Source of the DNA: Longilinea sp964536805
GTDB taxonomy: Bacteria; Chloroflexota; Anaerolineae; Anaerolineales; Anaerolineaceae
DNA length: 17,652 nucleotides
Assembly: GCA_964536805.1 (NCBI GenBank)
Contig: CAZHYQ010000035.1
Location: forward strand, 1 to 17,652
Reading direction: 5' to 3'
The first letter of the stretch is position 1; every line of letters begins with the position of its first letter. The notes beneath the pieces were generated by a model that was given only the letters and a program-made list of their open reading frames with translations, did no database searches and was not told the DNA's origin. A program made the translations under genes and the position numbers. Below, in pieces: positions 5,759 to 12,785 of this stretch.

Positions 5759-7015
5759 ATGGACGAAATCCAACCGGTCGACTGGGCGGTGGTGGATGAA
5801 CAGGGACGGCTGGTGCTGCCGCCTGAACTGGCGCGCGCACACGGCCTGGAACCCGGCGCCCGCATGCGCCTGGAAAGCAGTCCCACCGGCCTGCGCCTGC
5901 ACAATCCGGCGGTGCACCTGGGCAAAGTCTACATCGAGGTCACCAACCGCTGCAATCTCAACTGCCGCACCTGCATCCGCCACAGTTGGGACGAACCGCT
6001 CGGGCGCATGCGCGCGTCCACCTTCGACAGCCTGCTGAGCGACCTTGCGCGGCTGCCCTCTCCGCCGCTGCTCTTCTTCGGCGGCATGGGTGAACCACTG
6101 GCCCATCCGCGCATCGCCACCATGGTCGCCCGCGCTCACCAGGCCGGCCTGCGCGTGGAACTGATCACCAACGGCACGCTGCTCAGTGCTGAACGCTCGC
6201 GCGCGCTGCTGGATGCCGGTCTGGACCGCCTTTGGGTCTCCATCGACGGCGCCACGCCCGAATCCTACGCCGACGTGCGCCTGGGGGCCGCCCTGCCGCG
6301 CGTGCTGGCAAACCTGGCAACCTTCCGCCAGATGCGACGCCCCGGCCACCGCGCCCAGCCTGAAATCGGCATCGCCTTTGTGGCCATGCGCCGCAACATC
6401 CGCGACCTGCCGGCCGTGATTGCCCTGGGCAAACGCCTGGGGGCGGTGCATTTCATGGTCAGCAACGTGCTGCCCTACACCGCCGAGATGCAGGCCGAGC
6501 GCCTCTATGCCAACACCACCCGCAGCATCACCTACCTGCCTTCCGGCTGGCTGCCCGATCTCTCGCTGCCCAAAATGGACCTGGACGAAACCACCAGCGA
6601 AGTGTTCCTGCAGGCGCTCGACAGCGGCTGCAATGTCAGCTTTGCCGGCTTCAACCTGGGCGGCGCCAACGATGTGTGCAGCTTCCTGGAGACGGGTTCG
6701 CTGGCGGTCGGCTGGGACGGCACCGTCAGCCCGTGTGTCGCGCTGCTGCACGACTTCACCAGCTACCTGCACGGCAAACCGCGCGCCAACCACCGCCATG
6801 TGGTTGGGCGGGTGGGCCAGGGCAGCCTGATGGACATCTGGCGCGAACCCGCCTACCTGGCCTACCGCGAGAAGGTGCAGGGTTTCGGCTTCGCGCCGTG
6901 CACGGCCTGCGGCGGCTGCGATCTATCGGAAAGCAACCTGTCCGACTGCCTGGGCAACGAGTTCCCCTCCTGCGGCGGCTGCTTGTGGGCGCAGGCCGTC
7001 ATCCAGTGCCCCTAA
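5759..7015 (+). CDS. Radical SAM/SPASM protein with AbrB-like N-terminus, probable tungsten-enzyme maturase
   Basis: A 418-residue protein. Residues about 7-50 (WAVVDEQGRLVLPPELARAHGLEPG) form an AbrB/SpoVT-like swapped-hairpin domain. The radical SAM core follows: VTNRCNLNCRTC holds Cys65, Cys69 and Cys72 (CX3CX2C, binding the SAM-cleaving 4Fe-4S cluster), FFGGMGEPL is the GGE-like SAM-contacting segment, and ELITNGT and VSIDGA are further core strands. The C-terminal SPASM-like region has many cysteines (Cys326, 381, 384, 387, 397, 405, 408, 417) for auxiliary clusters. AbrB fusion plus the ending GNEFPSCGGCLWAQAVIQCP is how I remember the radical SAM maturases of tungsten cofactor aldehyde oxidoreductases. 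The ATG at 5759 is chosen over an in-frame TTG at 5738 because GAGG lies 5 nt before it. No aldehyde oxidoreductase gene lies in the window, so the substrate is unconfirmed. Other SPASM peptide-modifying enzymes remain possible. Confidence 0.8.
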   Translation: MDEIQPVDWAVVDEQGRLVLPPELARAHGLEPGARMRLESSPTGLRLHNPAVHLGKVYIEVTNRCNLNCRTCIRHSWDEPLGRMRASTFDSLLSDLARLPSPPLLFFGGMGEPLAHPRIATMVARAHQAGLRVELITNGTLLSAERSRALLDAGLDRLWVSIDGATPESYADVRLGAALPRVLANLATFRQMRRPGHRAQPEIGIAFVAMRRNIRDLPAVIALGKRLGAVHFMVSNVLPYTAEMQAERLYANTTRSITYLPSGWLPDLSLPKMDLDETTSEVFLQALDSGCNVSFAGFNLGGANDVCSFLETGSLAVGWDGTVSPCVALLHDFTSYLHGKPRANHRHVVGRVGQGSLMDIWREPAYLAYREKVQGFGFAPCTACGGCDLSESNLSDCLGNEFPSCGGCLWAQAVIQCP

Positions 7016-7065
7016 GCGGGTTCAGCAAACCGGTCTACAACCGGCAAATCGTTTATTCACGTGCC

Positions 7066-7087
7066 GCAAGCACCAAAAAGGTGCTGC
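7066..7087. other. Small hairpin between convergent genes
   Basis: AGCACC (7069-7074) and GGTGCT (7080-7085) pair across a 5-nt A loop, and flanking GCA/TGC bases can extend the stem with one bulge. It sits between the ends of the convergent radical SAM and SDR genes. It lacks a T tract on either strand, so a terminator role is only suggested by position. Confidence 0.3.
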
Positions 7088-7088
7088 G

Positions 7089-7883
7089 CTATCCCCTTTT
7101 CAGCAGCAGCGGGCCGAGCAGATCGATGACGCCGCCAAACAGCGGCTCCACCCAGCGGCTCAGCCACAGCCAGCCCGGCACGTACACGCGGCGGCGGGGA
7201 TGCGCCAGCAGCCCGGCGATGGCTTCTGCCACCAGTTCGGGCGGCACGGCGAAACGCTCGATGGGCACCGTTTTGCCGTTGGGCTGCCCGGCCGCGCGCA
7301 AATAGAACTCGCTGGAGACCGGACCCGGGCAAACCAGCCCGGCCCGTACGCCCGACCCGCGCAGTTCGCGGTGCAGCGCGGTGGTGAAGGCATCCATGAA
7401 TGCCTTGGTGGCCGAATACAACACCACGCCCTGCTCTGGCAGGCCGCCCACCACCGACGAAACATTGATGATGTGCCCGCTGCCGCGTGCCAGCATGACC
7501 GGCACGAAGGCGCGCGTCAATTCAGCCACGGCCATCAGGTTCACCTGCAGCATCTCGCTCACCAGGCTGGCGGGCATCTCGGAAAAATAGCCATACCAGC
7601 CCAGGCCGGCATTGTTGACCAGCACGGCCGTTTCGGGGGCGTACTTCACCAGGCTGGCCCGCTCGTCCGGGTCGGTCAGGTCGGCAGTGACCACCTGCGC
7701 CTGCCCGCCGGCCTGTTCAATTTCGGCAGCCAGGGCGTTCAGGCGCTCGGTGCGCCGCGCCACCAGGATGACCCGCATCCCCAACACCGACAGTTTACGC
7801 GCCGCCGCGGCCCCAATGCCGCTGGATGCGCCTGAAATTAGCGCGGTCTGCCCGCGCAGCGCATCAGGGAGTTGGCGAATCAT
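7089..7883 (-). CDS. Classical short-chain dehydrogenase/reductase (SDR)
   Basis: A 264-residue Rossmann-fold oxidoreductase, the usual size for classical SDRs. GASSGIG (18-24) binds the dinucleotide, VARR (41-44) follows beta-2 and its basic residues suggest NADP(H) preference, and NNAGLG (90-95) is the SDR NNAG motif. VSS (141-143) and YSATK (Tyr156, Lys160) complete the Ser-Tyr-Lys catalytic set. The hydrophobic C-terminus may contact lipid-like substrates, which would fit the DltE/YqjQ-like branch of SDRs. It is the third gene of a minus-strand operon; its start overlaps the preceding dehydratase gene by 20 bp, so it is surely co-transcribed and probably under the TetR regulator. The substrate cannot be read; acyl, ketone or aldehyde reduction in lipid metabolism is a guess. 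Confidence 0.88.
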   Translation of the reverse strand: MIRQLPDALRGQTALISGASSGIGAAAARKLSVLGMRVILVARRTERLNALAAEIEQAGGQAQVVTADLTDPDERASLVKYAPETAVLVNNAGLGWYGYFSEMPASLVSEMLQVNLMAVAELTRAFVPVMLARGSGHIINVSSVVGGLPEQGVVLYSATKAFMDAFTTALHRELRGSGVRAGLVCPGPVSSEFYLRAAGQPNGKTVPIERFAVPPELVAEAIAGLLAHPRRRVYVPGWLWLSRWVEPLFGGVIDLLGPLLLKRG

Positions 7884-8892
7884 CGCTCACCGCGACCGGG
7901 CTGGTTTTTCGCTTGAACAGATACTGCTTCCACCAGTCGGCGGTTTCCTGCAGGCTGAGCGCCAGCGCGCGCGGATGGTAGCCCAGTTCGCGTTCGGCCT
8001 TGGCGTGGCTGATGACCGAATTGCAGCGCACAGTTTCAATGGAATAGGGCGTAAAACGCGGCCGTTCGCGGCTCATGCGGTAATACATCACCGCGAATTT
8101 AGCGAAGAATTTGGCCCAGCGCAGCGGGATGGTCAACACCCGCACCGGCAGGTTGAGCGCCTGTTTGACCGTGCACATCATCTGCACCAGGTGAATCTGC
8201 TCGCCGGAAAGAATGTACACTTCGCCGCGCCGGCCCTTTTCGGCGGCCAGCATCTCGCCTTTCACCACGTCGCGCACGTCGACGAAATCGTAGCGCCCGT
8301 CGATTAAAAATGAAGGGCTTGGCTTGATCCAGGATCGGATCAGCGCGCCCATTTCGGAGATACGAAAATCATCCGGACCAATCACGCCGGTGGGCGCCAC
8401 AATGACGGCGTCCAGCCCCTCGTGGGCAGCCTTCAGCACTGCCAGCGACGCCTCGGCCTTCGAGCAATCATATGCGCCCAGCGCGTGCTCCGGGTCGAAA
8501 GGCAGGGCTTCATCCACCACCACGCCGTGCGGCGCATGTTGGAAGGCATGGATGGAACTGGTATAAACCAGTTTACGCACGCCGGCAGCCCGCGCGGCAG
8601 CCAGCACGTTTTTGGTCCCTTCCACGTTGACGCGCCGCATCATCGGGTTGAGCCCCGGCATGATCGAAATGATGCCGGCCAGGTGGTAGACCGTGTCAAC
8701 CCCGGCGAAGGCCGGCACCAGGCTTTCGGGGCTGAGCACGTTGCCCTCCACCCATTCCACCGGCACGCCCTCCAGAATCGAACGGTCTTCGCCCGGCAGC
8801 ACCAGCGCGCGTACAGGTTTGCCGCTTGCCGCCAGCTCGCGGATCAACACATTGCCGATATGCCCGGTTCCCCCCGTCACCAGAATCGTCAT
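7864..8892 (-). CDS. NAD-dependent epimerase/dehydratase-family protein (extended SDR)
   Basis: A 342-residue extended SDR. TGGTGHIG (6-13) is the dinucleotide-binding loop, YHLAGI (69-74) takes the place of the NNAG motif, TSS (111-113) holds the catalytic Ser, and YDCSK gives Tyr141 and Lys145. The overall pattern (VEGNVLSPESL, VNVEGTKNVLAAARAAGV) resembles dihydroflavonol-4-reductase / 3-beta-hydroxysteroid dehydrogenase relatives. The ATG at 8892 is preferred over an upstream in-frame codon at 8958 because it has a GGAG ribosome binding site about 7 nt before it and starts directly with the MTILVTGGTG strand. This ATG overlaps the TetR stop codon as ATGA. The tandem arrangement with a second SDR suggests sequential reductions on one substrate, which is inference. 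Confidence 0.88.
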   Translation of the reverse strand: MTILVTGGTGHIGNVLIRELAASGKPVRALVLPGEDRSILEGVPVEWVEGNVLSPESLVPAFAGVDTVYHLAGIISIMPGLNPMMRRVNVEGTKNVLAAARAAGVRKLVYTSSIHAFQHAPHGVVVDEALPFDPEHALGAYDCSKAEASLAVLKAAHEGLDAVIVAPTGVIGPDDFRISEMGALIRSWIKPSPSFLIDGRYDFVDVRDVVKGEMLAAEKGRRGEVYILSGEQIHLVQMMCTVKQALNLPVRVLTIPLRWAKFFAKFAVMYYRMSRERPRFTPYSIETVRCNSVISHAKAERELGYHPRALALSLQETADWWKQYLFKRKTSPVAVSDDSPTP

Positions 8893-9488
8893 TCGTCGCT
8901 CCTTTTTTGCAATCCAGTCAACATTAGCCGTAGCGACTGCTCGATGACGCGCGGCCAATCGGCACCGTGCGGGTCAAGCGAGGCCTGCAGCAGCAGCCCC
9001 ACCGCCATGGCCACCAGCATGCGGGCTGCCACGGTCGGGTCGGTCACCCGCAGCGAGCCTTCGTCGATGCCGGTTTGCACCAGCCCGGCGAACACGCGCT
9101 GGTAGCGTTGGTAGGGCGCAATCGTGGTCTGCCACACCGCCGGGTCGCGGCTGGCCTGAGTCCAGAATTCAAGGAACATGGGCAGGTTGCCGCCGGCCTG
9201 GCTGGCAAACTGCCCGGCCATGCCGGCCATGCGCACCAGGCCTTCGGCCATATTCGGCGCCACAAACAGTATGGACTGAATCTGTTCGTCCAAACCTTCC
9301 AGCCAATCGTTCAGCAGCGCCAGAAAGAGGGTCTGCTTGGTGGGAAAGTGATGGTAAAAAGCGCCCTTGCTGATGCCCGCCTCCGCGCAGATTTCGGCGA
9401 CGCCGGTGGCGTCGTAACCGTGCTGCGAGAAAAGCTTGAGCGCCGCCGCCAGAATGGCTGCCCGGGTGGTTTCGCTGCGCTGCTGCAT
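8889..9488 (-). CDS. TetR/AcrR-family transcriptional repressor
   Basis: A 199-residue TetR-type regulator. The N-terminal helix-turn-helix is typical: TRAAILAAALKLFSQHGYDATGV (about 8-30) leads to the recognition region AGISKGAFYHHFPTKQTLF (38-55). The C-terminal 140 residues form the ligand-binding and dimerisation part, which is variable and uninformative here. It is the first gene of the operon with two SDR genes and overlaps the next one by 4 bp. A perfect 18-bp palindrome lies 28 bp upstream of its start, just after the -10 box, so autoregulation and control of the whole operon is very likely. The ligand is unknown; a fatty acid, acyl-CoA or hydrophobic compound would suit the SDR neighbours. 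The start is supported by AAGGAG 6-8 nt upstream. Confidence 0.92.
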   Translation of the reverse strand: MQQRSETTRAAILAAALKLFSQHGYDATGVAEICAEAGISKGAFYHHFPTKQTLFLALLNDWLEGLDEQIQSILFVAPNMAEGLVRMAGMAGQFASQAGGNLPMFLEFWTQASRDPAVWQTTIAPYQRYQRVFAGLVQTGIDEGSLRVTDPTVAARMLVAMAVGLLLQASLDPHGADWPRVIEQSLRLMLTGLQKRSDE

Positions 9489-9516
9489 GCTGAGCTCCTT
9501 GGATGGAATGATTTAC

Positions 9517-9534
9517 AAACCGACCGGTCGGTTT
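9517..9534. promoter_or_regulatory. Perfect 18-bp palindromic operator, probable TetR binding site
   Basis: AAACCGACCGGTCGGTTT is its own reverse complement over all 18 bases. It begins two bases after the -10 box of the tetR promoter and so covers the expected transcription start, which would block RNA polymerase. ACCGACCGGTCGGT-type palindromes are usual targets of TetR regulators. Confidence 0.85.
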
Positions 9535-9535
9535 A

Positions 9536-9564
9536 ATGATACCCGCCCCCGGTCTTTGCTTCAA
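9536..9564 (-). promoter_or_regulatory. Sigma-70-type promoter of the tetR-SDR operon
   Basis: On the minus strand, TTGAAG (9564-9559) and TATCAT (9541-9536) are separated by exactly 17 bp. They match the -35 and -10 consensus at 4 and 5 of 6 positions. The operator palindrome follows at once downstream. The leader would be about 40 nt, ending in AAGGAG before the tetR ATG. Confidence 0.7.
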
Positions 9565-9624
9565 TAGGACTGGGGGCACAAAAGAGGTCATATTTTGGGG
9601 AAAAGGTGAAAAAATGCTGAAGAA

Positions 9625-10074
9625 TCAGGGATTTTCAATCAGGCGCATCTGCCCGGTGATTTCGCTGTCGATGATCTTGACCCATTTCTTGGCAAATTCC
9701 AAAACCTGTACGGCTTCGCTGGCTGCGACCAACCCGGTGGTTTCATAGATCACGCGATTACGTTTCCGCCGCATCTGATCGAACAAGGCAATCTCCGCAT
9801 CATAGCGACCCTTGAAACTCTCCCGCAAAAACTCAACCACTACTGCGTGACTCTCGGCTCCGCGCGGCCGGTAACCCTGGTGGAACATCCAGGCGCGCCC
9901 GGATTGTAATACGGCATTGTAAGACATGCTGTACGCCCATTCCGGCTCATCTGGTAAATTTCGTGCCGCAGCGGCCAGGTCCCGCCCGGCAAGGCGCAGC
10001 AATTGTTGAATTTCAACCGGTTTGGCGCGATAAACTTTGATCTTCTTTTCCAGCAAAAGCGATTCATATGCCAT
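9625..10074 (-). CDS. HEPN-domain protein, probable toxin of a HEPN/MNT pair
   Basis: A 149-residue, mostly helical protein of HEPN size and character. Two HEPN-like helical segments are seen: VEIQQLLRLAGRDLAAAARNL (about 20-40) with AYSMSYNAVLQSGRAWMFHQGYRP (about 47-70), then DAEIALFDQMRRKRNRVIYE (92-111). Most HepT toxins carry R-N-x3-H-x-Y for RNA cleavage. Here the motif reads R105-N106-R-V-I-Y110, with tyrosine where the catalytic histidine usually sits, so RNase activity by the standard mechanism is uncertain. The ATG at 10074 is preferred over TTG at 10086 because GGAG sits 6 nt before it. It overlaps the upstream nucleotidyltransferase gene by 11 bp, the coupling typical of toxin-antitoxin pairs. 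By analogy with HepT/MntA, the partner would modify a HEPN tyrosine to silence it; that is inference. Confidence 0.72.
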   Translation of the reverse strand: MAYESLLLEKKIKVYRAKPVEIQQLLRLAGRDLAAAARNLPDEPEWAYSMSYNAVLQSGRAWMFHQGYRPRGAESHAVVVEFLRESFKGRYDAEIALFDQMRRKRNRVIYETTGLVAASEAVQVLEFAKKWVKIIDSEITGQMRLIENP

Positions 10075-10633
10075 GATCCGCTCCAATCAACAACACTTTC
10101 GGCGATTGAGAAACATTCAACACAAATGGATCTTGCTGCGCAATCTTAGCCTGCCATTCTTTGGCAGAATAGATGCTGTAATTAATCGGTCGATGAAGAT
10201 CATGTTCCATTTGCGCCACGCGGGTAGAGAACTCCGCCAAATCCAACTCGCCGATGATCATCAGATCGATATCCGATTTGGCATCGTTTTCGCCTGAAGC
10301 AAATGAGCCATAAATGAAAGCTGCCTGGATTTTGCCGATATCCGCCAGGTTGGCGCGAATTTTCTCGCCAAAGCCTTCTGTTTTCATTACCATGCCTCTC
10401 AACTCAGGCACGATCGGGCAGCGCGGGTTAATGCTAAAAACCTTAACCCGGCCAGTTTTCTCACTTTGAAGAATTCCAAGACCTTCCAACCGGTTCAATT
10501 CCTTCCAGACAGCGCCATAACTTTCACCAATCTGTAAGGAGAGTGCATGGGCATTCATGCCGGTCTCGGTGGATAAAAAGAAGGTGGTCAAAAGTCTGGA
10601 ACGAACGCGCGAAGAAAATAAACCTTCAAGCAT
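10064..10633 (-). CDS. wHTH-fused minimal nucleotidyltransferase, probable antitoxin and autorepressor
   Basis: A 189-residue two-domain protein. Residues about 8-68 form a winged helix-turn-helix (NAHALSLQIGESYGAVWKELNRLEGLGIL, then EKTGRVKVFSI as the wing). Residues about 85-185 form a minimal nucleotidyltransferase with the motif GS-x10-DxD (Gly109, Ser110, Asp121, Asp123; text YGSFASGENDAKSDIDLMI). MNT antitoxins of the MntA type transfer AMP to a tyrosine on the HEPN partner. The fused wHTH lets the antitoxin also bind DNA, which suits the two palindromes directly upstream of its start. The start is supported by GAGG 6 nt upstream. Antitoxin first, toxin second and overlapping is the classic toxin-antitoxin order. 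An alternative is a regulator of an unrelated HEPN-mediated process such as drug modification. Confidence 0.82.
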   Translation of the reverse strand: MLEGLFSSRVRSRLLTTFFLSTETGMNAHALSLQIGESYGAVWKELNRLEGLGILQSEKTGRVKVFSINPRCPIVPELRGMVMKTEGFGEKIRANLADIGKIQAAFIYGSFASGENDAKSDIDLMIIGELDLAEFSTRVAQMEHDLHRPINYSIYSAKEWQAKIAQQDPFVLNVSQSPKVLLIGADHGI

Positions 10634-10643
10634 GGCTACCTCA

Positions 10644-10683
10644 TTATCACTTTTCGTGATAATAGTATCACAAAAAGTGATAA
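10644..10683. promoter_or_regulatory. Two tandem palindromic operators upstream of the HEPN/MNT operon
   Basis: The first site is TTATCAC-N5-GTGATAA (10644-10662). The second is TATCAC-N5-GTGATA (10666-10682). Both share the half site TATCAC and the same 5-bp spacer, and their centres (10653 and 10674) are 21 bp apart, two helical turns, so two dimers would sit on one face of the DNA. The block as a whole is nearly palindromic over 40 bp. It overlaps the predicted promoter and ends 10 bp before the start codon of the wHTH-nucleotidyltransferase, which is the obvious ligand. Confidence 0.85.
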
Positions 10684-10692
10684 TGGATTCAA
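10664..10692 (-). promoter_or_regulatory. Probable promoter of the HEPN/MNT operon
   Basis: On the minus strand, TTGAAT (10692-10687) and GATACT (10669-10664) are separated by 17 bp, each matching consensus at 4 of 6 positions. The upstream operator lies between the two boxes and the downstream operator covers the start point, a layout suited to tight repression. Confidence 0.5.
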
Positions 10693-10795
10693 AATAAAAG
10701 AGATAACATGTTCATTCCGGGATGATTTTTCAGCCGGATCCTTGACCGAAGAATTCATTTTTCTTTTACCATGGAACCCGGAACTCATCGCCTTC

Positions 10796-12001
10796 CTACA
10801 ATCTCGCCCTCAACCCCTCCAGGGCGTTTTCCGGATCGCAACGCAGCACTTCCACCTGCGGCGTACGGTGCCAGGCGGCGCAGCGCAGCAGCGCCGCGGC
10901 CACGTCATCCAGCAGTCCGTCATCAACCGGTACGCCCGGCTCAAAGAACAGGCTGCGCACCTCGAAGCGCCCTTCGCGGCGGTGGGCTTTGGCATCCAGC
11001 CGCCCGACCAGCAAACCGCGGCTCAGAACCGGCAGGCTGAAATAACCGTAGCGGCGTTTGGCGGCCGGTGTGTAACACTCGATCATGTAGTCGAAATCGA
11101 ACAACTCGCGCGCGCGGGCGCGGTCCCAGGTGAGCGGATCGAAGGGCGAGAGCAGGGTAGTGTAGGTCGGCACCAATGCGCCGTTTTGGGCCTGCGCCAG
11201 CAGCGGCGCGTTGGCCGGGTGCACATAAACCGGGCCATCCCAGCCCTCCACCGCGATTTCGATCAAATCGCCGGCTTCCGCCAGTTCCTGCAGCAGGTGG
11301 GGCAGGCCAGCCTTGGGCAGGCGGTAGTAATCCCATACCCACCTCGGCCGCGCCAGGCCAAGCTTTTCCACGCTGCGCAGTACCAAATCGCGCCGAACTT
11401 CATCATCGGGAGGAGCCTGAATGGCATCCCAACCGGGCAGCACCCGCTCGGGTAAATCGTAAACGCGCTGGAACTTGTCGCGGCGGGCCACCATCAGGTC
11501 GCCGGCGGTGAAGAGCTGCTCCAGGGCGATTTTTTCTTCCTTCCAGTTCCACCAGCCGCCGCCGGGCTTTTTGTTTTCAAAATCGGCCGAGCGCAGCCCG
11601 CCTTCCGCGCGGATGCGCGCCAGAATGCTTTCCACCAGCTCGCGGTGAGAATCAATCCACGCGCGCGCGTCCAGCCAGCCGCGCAAACCCGACAGCATGT
11701 AATGGCGCTGCAGTGCATAATCCTCGATGGGCAGCAGGCAGGCGGCGTGCGCCCAGTATTCGAACAGTCGGCCCTCAGCCAGCAATTCATCCAGCCATTG
11801 CGGGTCGTAATCGCCCAGGCGCGAAAAGAGCGTCAGGTAGGGGCTGCGCGCCACCACATGGATGGTATCGATCTGCAGCACGCCCATGCGTTGGATGGCG
11901 GACAGCACGTCCGGTTTGGCCGCCGGGGCGGAGGGCGGGGTGAGCAGGCCCTGGGCGGCCAGTTGTAAATTGCGCGCGGCGGTGATAGTGAGAGCAGGCA
12001 T
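10796..12001 (-). CDS. YcaQ-family DNA glycosylase (winged-helix, HTH_42)
   Basis: A 401-residue protein of the YcaQ/AlkX-AlkZ superfamily, monofunctional DNA glycosylases that open interstrand crosslinks and remove bulky alkylated purines. The N-terminal LSAIQRMGVLQIDTIHVVARS block carries the catalytic Q-x-D (Gln43, Asp45), the form seen in the broad YcaQ branch rather than the QxQ of AZL-crosslink enzymes. FEYWAHAACLLPIEDY (about 80-95) is the conserved aromatic/His segment. Later segments such as WNWKEEKIALEQLF and LVGRLDAKAHRREGRF match the winged-helix repeats and the C-terminal barrel of the family. The length is normal (about 400). The start has CGAGG 4 nt upstream. It lies alone on the minus strand upstream of the HEPN/MNT module with a 162-bp gap. 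No metabolite cluster is nearby, so a general repair role fits best. Confidence 0.85.
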   Translation of the reverse strand: MPALTITAARNLQLAAQGLLTPPSAPAAKPDVLSAIQRMGVLQIDTIHVVARSPYLTLFSRLGDYDPQWLDELLAEGRLFEYWAHAACLLPIEDYALQRHYMLSGLRGWLDARAWIDSHRELVESILARIRAEGGLRSADFENKKPGGGWWNWKEEKIALEQLFTAGDLMVARRDKFQRVYDLPERVLPGWDAIQAPPDDEVRRDLVLRSVEKLGLARPRWVWDYYRLPKAGLPHLLQELAEAGDLIEIAVEGWDGPVYVHPANAPLLAQAQNGALVPTYTTLLSPFDPLTWDRARARELFDFDYMIECYTPAAKRRYGYFSLPVLSRGLLVGRLDAKAHRREGRFEVRSLFFEPGVPVDDGLLDDVAAALLRCAAWHRTPQVEVLRCDPENALEGLRARL

Positions 12002-12098
12002 GCAACCTCGGGAAGGGGTAGAAATAAAGTTCTAGGCGGATATTATACAGCATTTCACAGGAGATGCAAACATACAAAGGTTTGCTCGCGTGGTACTT

Positions 12099-12252
12099 GT
12101 AGGGGCGACAGCAGGTCGGGAAGGATCGACGAGCAATATTATCCCCTGATTCCGACCTGCTTCGCCCGGGTGTGCATCGTTTACGGGCGAAGCATCCGGG
12201 AAGGGATGCCGATTGCAAGCCTTGGAGTGTTCCCGGATGCTGTCGCCCCTAC
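12099..12252. repeat. Pair of REP-like imperfect palindromes in inverted orientation, next to a RAYT gene
   Basis: Outer 15-bp arms GTAGGGGCGACAGCA (12099-12113) and TGCTGTCGCCCCTAC (12238-12252) are perfect reverse complements. Within them lie two separate hairpins. In the first, GGGCGACAGCAGGTCGG (12103-12119) pairs with CCGACCTGCTTCGCCC (12152-12167). In the second, GGGCGAAGCATCCGGGAA (12185-12202) pairs with TTCCCGGATGCTGTCGCCC (12230-12248). Each stem has a single-base bulge at the same place (GGGCGA-C-AGC), a hallmark of REP sequences recognised by RAYT transposases. The pair ends 33 bp from the stop codon of the RAYT gene. Two REPs facing each other form a BIME-like unit. The remaining 12002-12098 gap holds nothing recognisable. 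Confidence 0.88.
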
Positions 12253-12284
12253 GAAGATGATTGAATCCGTTCGAGGTCGTTTAA

Positions 12285-12785
12285 TCAATCCATCCGGTAG
12301 GGATTTTCGCGGATATATTGGCGAATATTCTCAAGATCCCGTTCATCACGGACCACATGCTCGTAATAATTCCGCTGCCAGATGCGTGTCCCCGGCGATT
12401 TGCGGATTTGATTGATGCGTTTCGCTGTTACAGATTTAAAATTTTGCACCAGTGCTTCCAATGATCCAGGCTGTGTTCCGTGACTAACCTGAATTCCCTC
12501 ATGCGGCTGTTTAGACTCACCCTTATCCTCCAGGAACCATACCAGCGCGTGAAAATGGTCCGGCATTATGGAGTATTCATCCAATTCAATCGGAAAGAAT
12601 TTCGCGGTCGTGATCCAGGCATTCTCGACGATGCGGCCAAAATCATTTAACTGGACTCCCTGATTGGTGCACTCACCAAGCAACGATTTACGGTTTTGGA
12701 TATTGATAGTAATAAAATAAGCACCCGGGGCGGAATAATCAAAGTCCGGAAGGCGCATGGAGCGGCGGGATGGACGTGCCGGCAT
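12285..12785 (-). CDS. REP-associated tyrosine transposase (RAYT, Y1/HUH family)
   Basis: A 166-residue protein of the IS200/IS605-like Y1 group. MPDHFHALVW holds the HUH-type metal motif (His77-Phe78-His79). WQRNYYEHVVRDERDLENIRQYIRENP (137-162) is the strongly conserved RAYT C-terminus with the nucleophilic tyrosine (Tyr140 or Tyr141). The start of the domain, RRSMRLPDFDYSAPGAYFITI, is likewise typical. RAYTs nick and move REP hairpins and are domesticated single-copy genes in many genomes. The length and motifs look intact, so it should be functional. A REP pair lies immediately downstream. A start at the first ATG keeps the whole conserved N-terminus, although no good ribosome binding site precedes it. 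TATACT lies 7 nt before the ATG, so a leaderless transcript is possible. Confidence 0.9.
   Translation of the reverse strand: MPARPSRRSMRLPDFDYSAPGAYFITINIQNRKSLLGECTNQGVQLNDFGRIVENAWITTAKFFPIELDEYSIMPDHFHALVWFLEDKGESKQPHEGIQVSHGTQPGSLEALVQNFKSVTAKRINQIRKSPGTRIWQRNYYEHVVRDERDLENIRQYIRENPYRMD

Noticed and set aside
5735..6799. Minus-strand 354-codon frame opposite the radical SAM gene
   Set aside because: It is a shadow frame: the composition is Gln/Ala/Gly/His-rich as expected from antisense of GC-rich codons, with no known motif.
3573..12252. The three palindromic elements considered as a CRISPR array or one repeat family
   Set aside because: The three differ in sequence and are far apart, with no regular repeat-spacer pattern; each is a nested inverted repeat.
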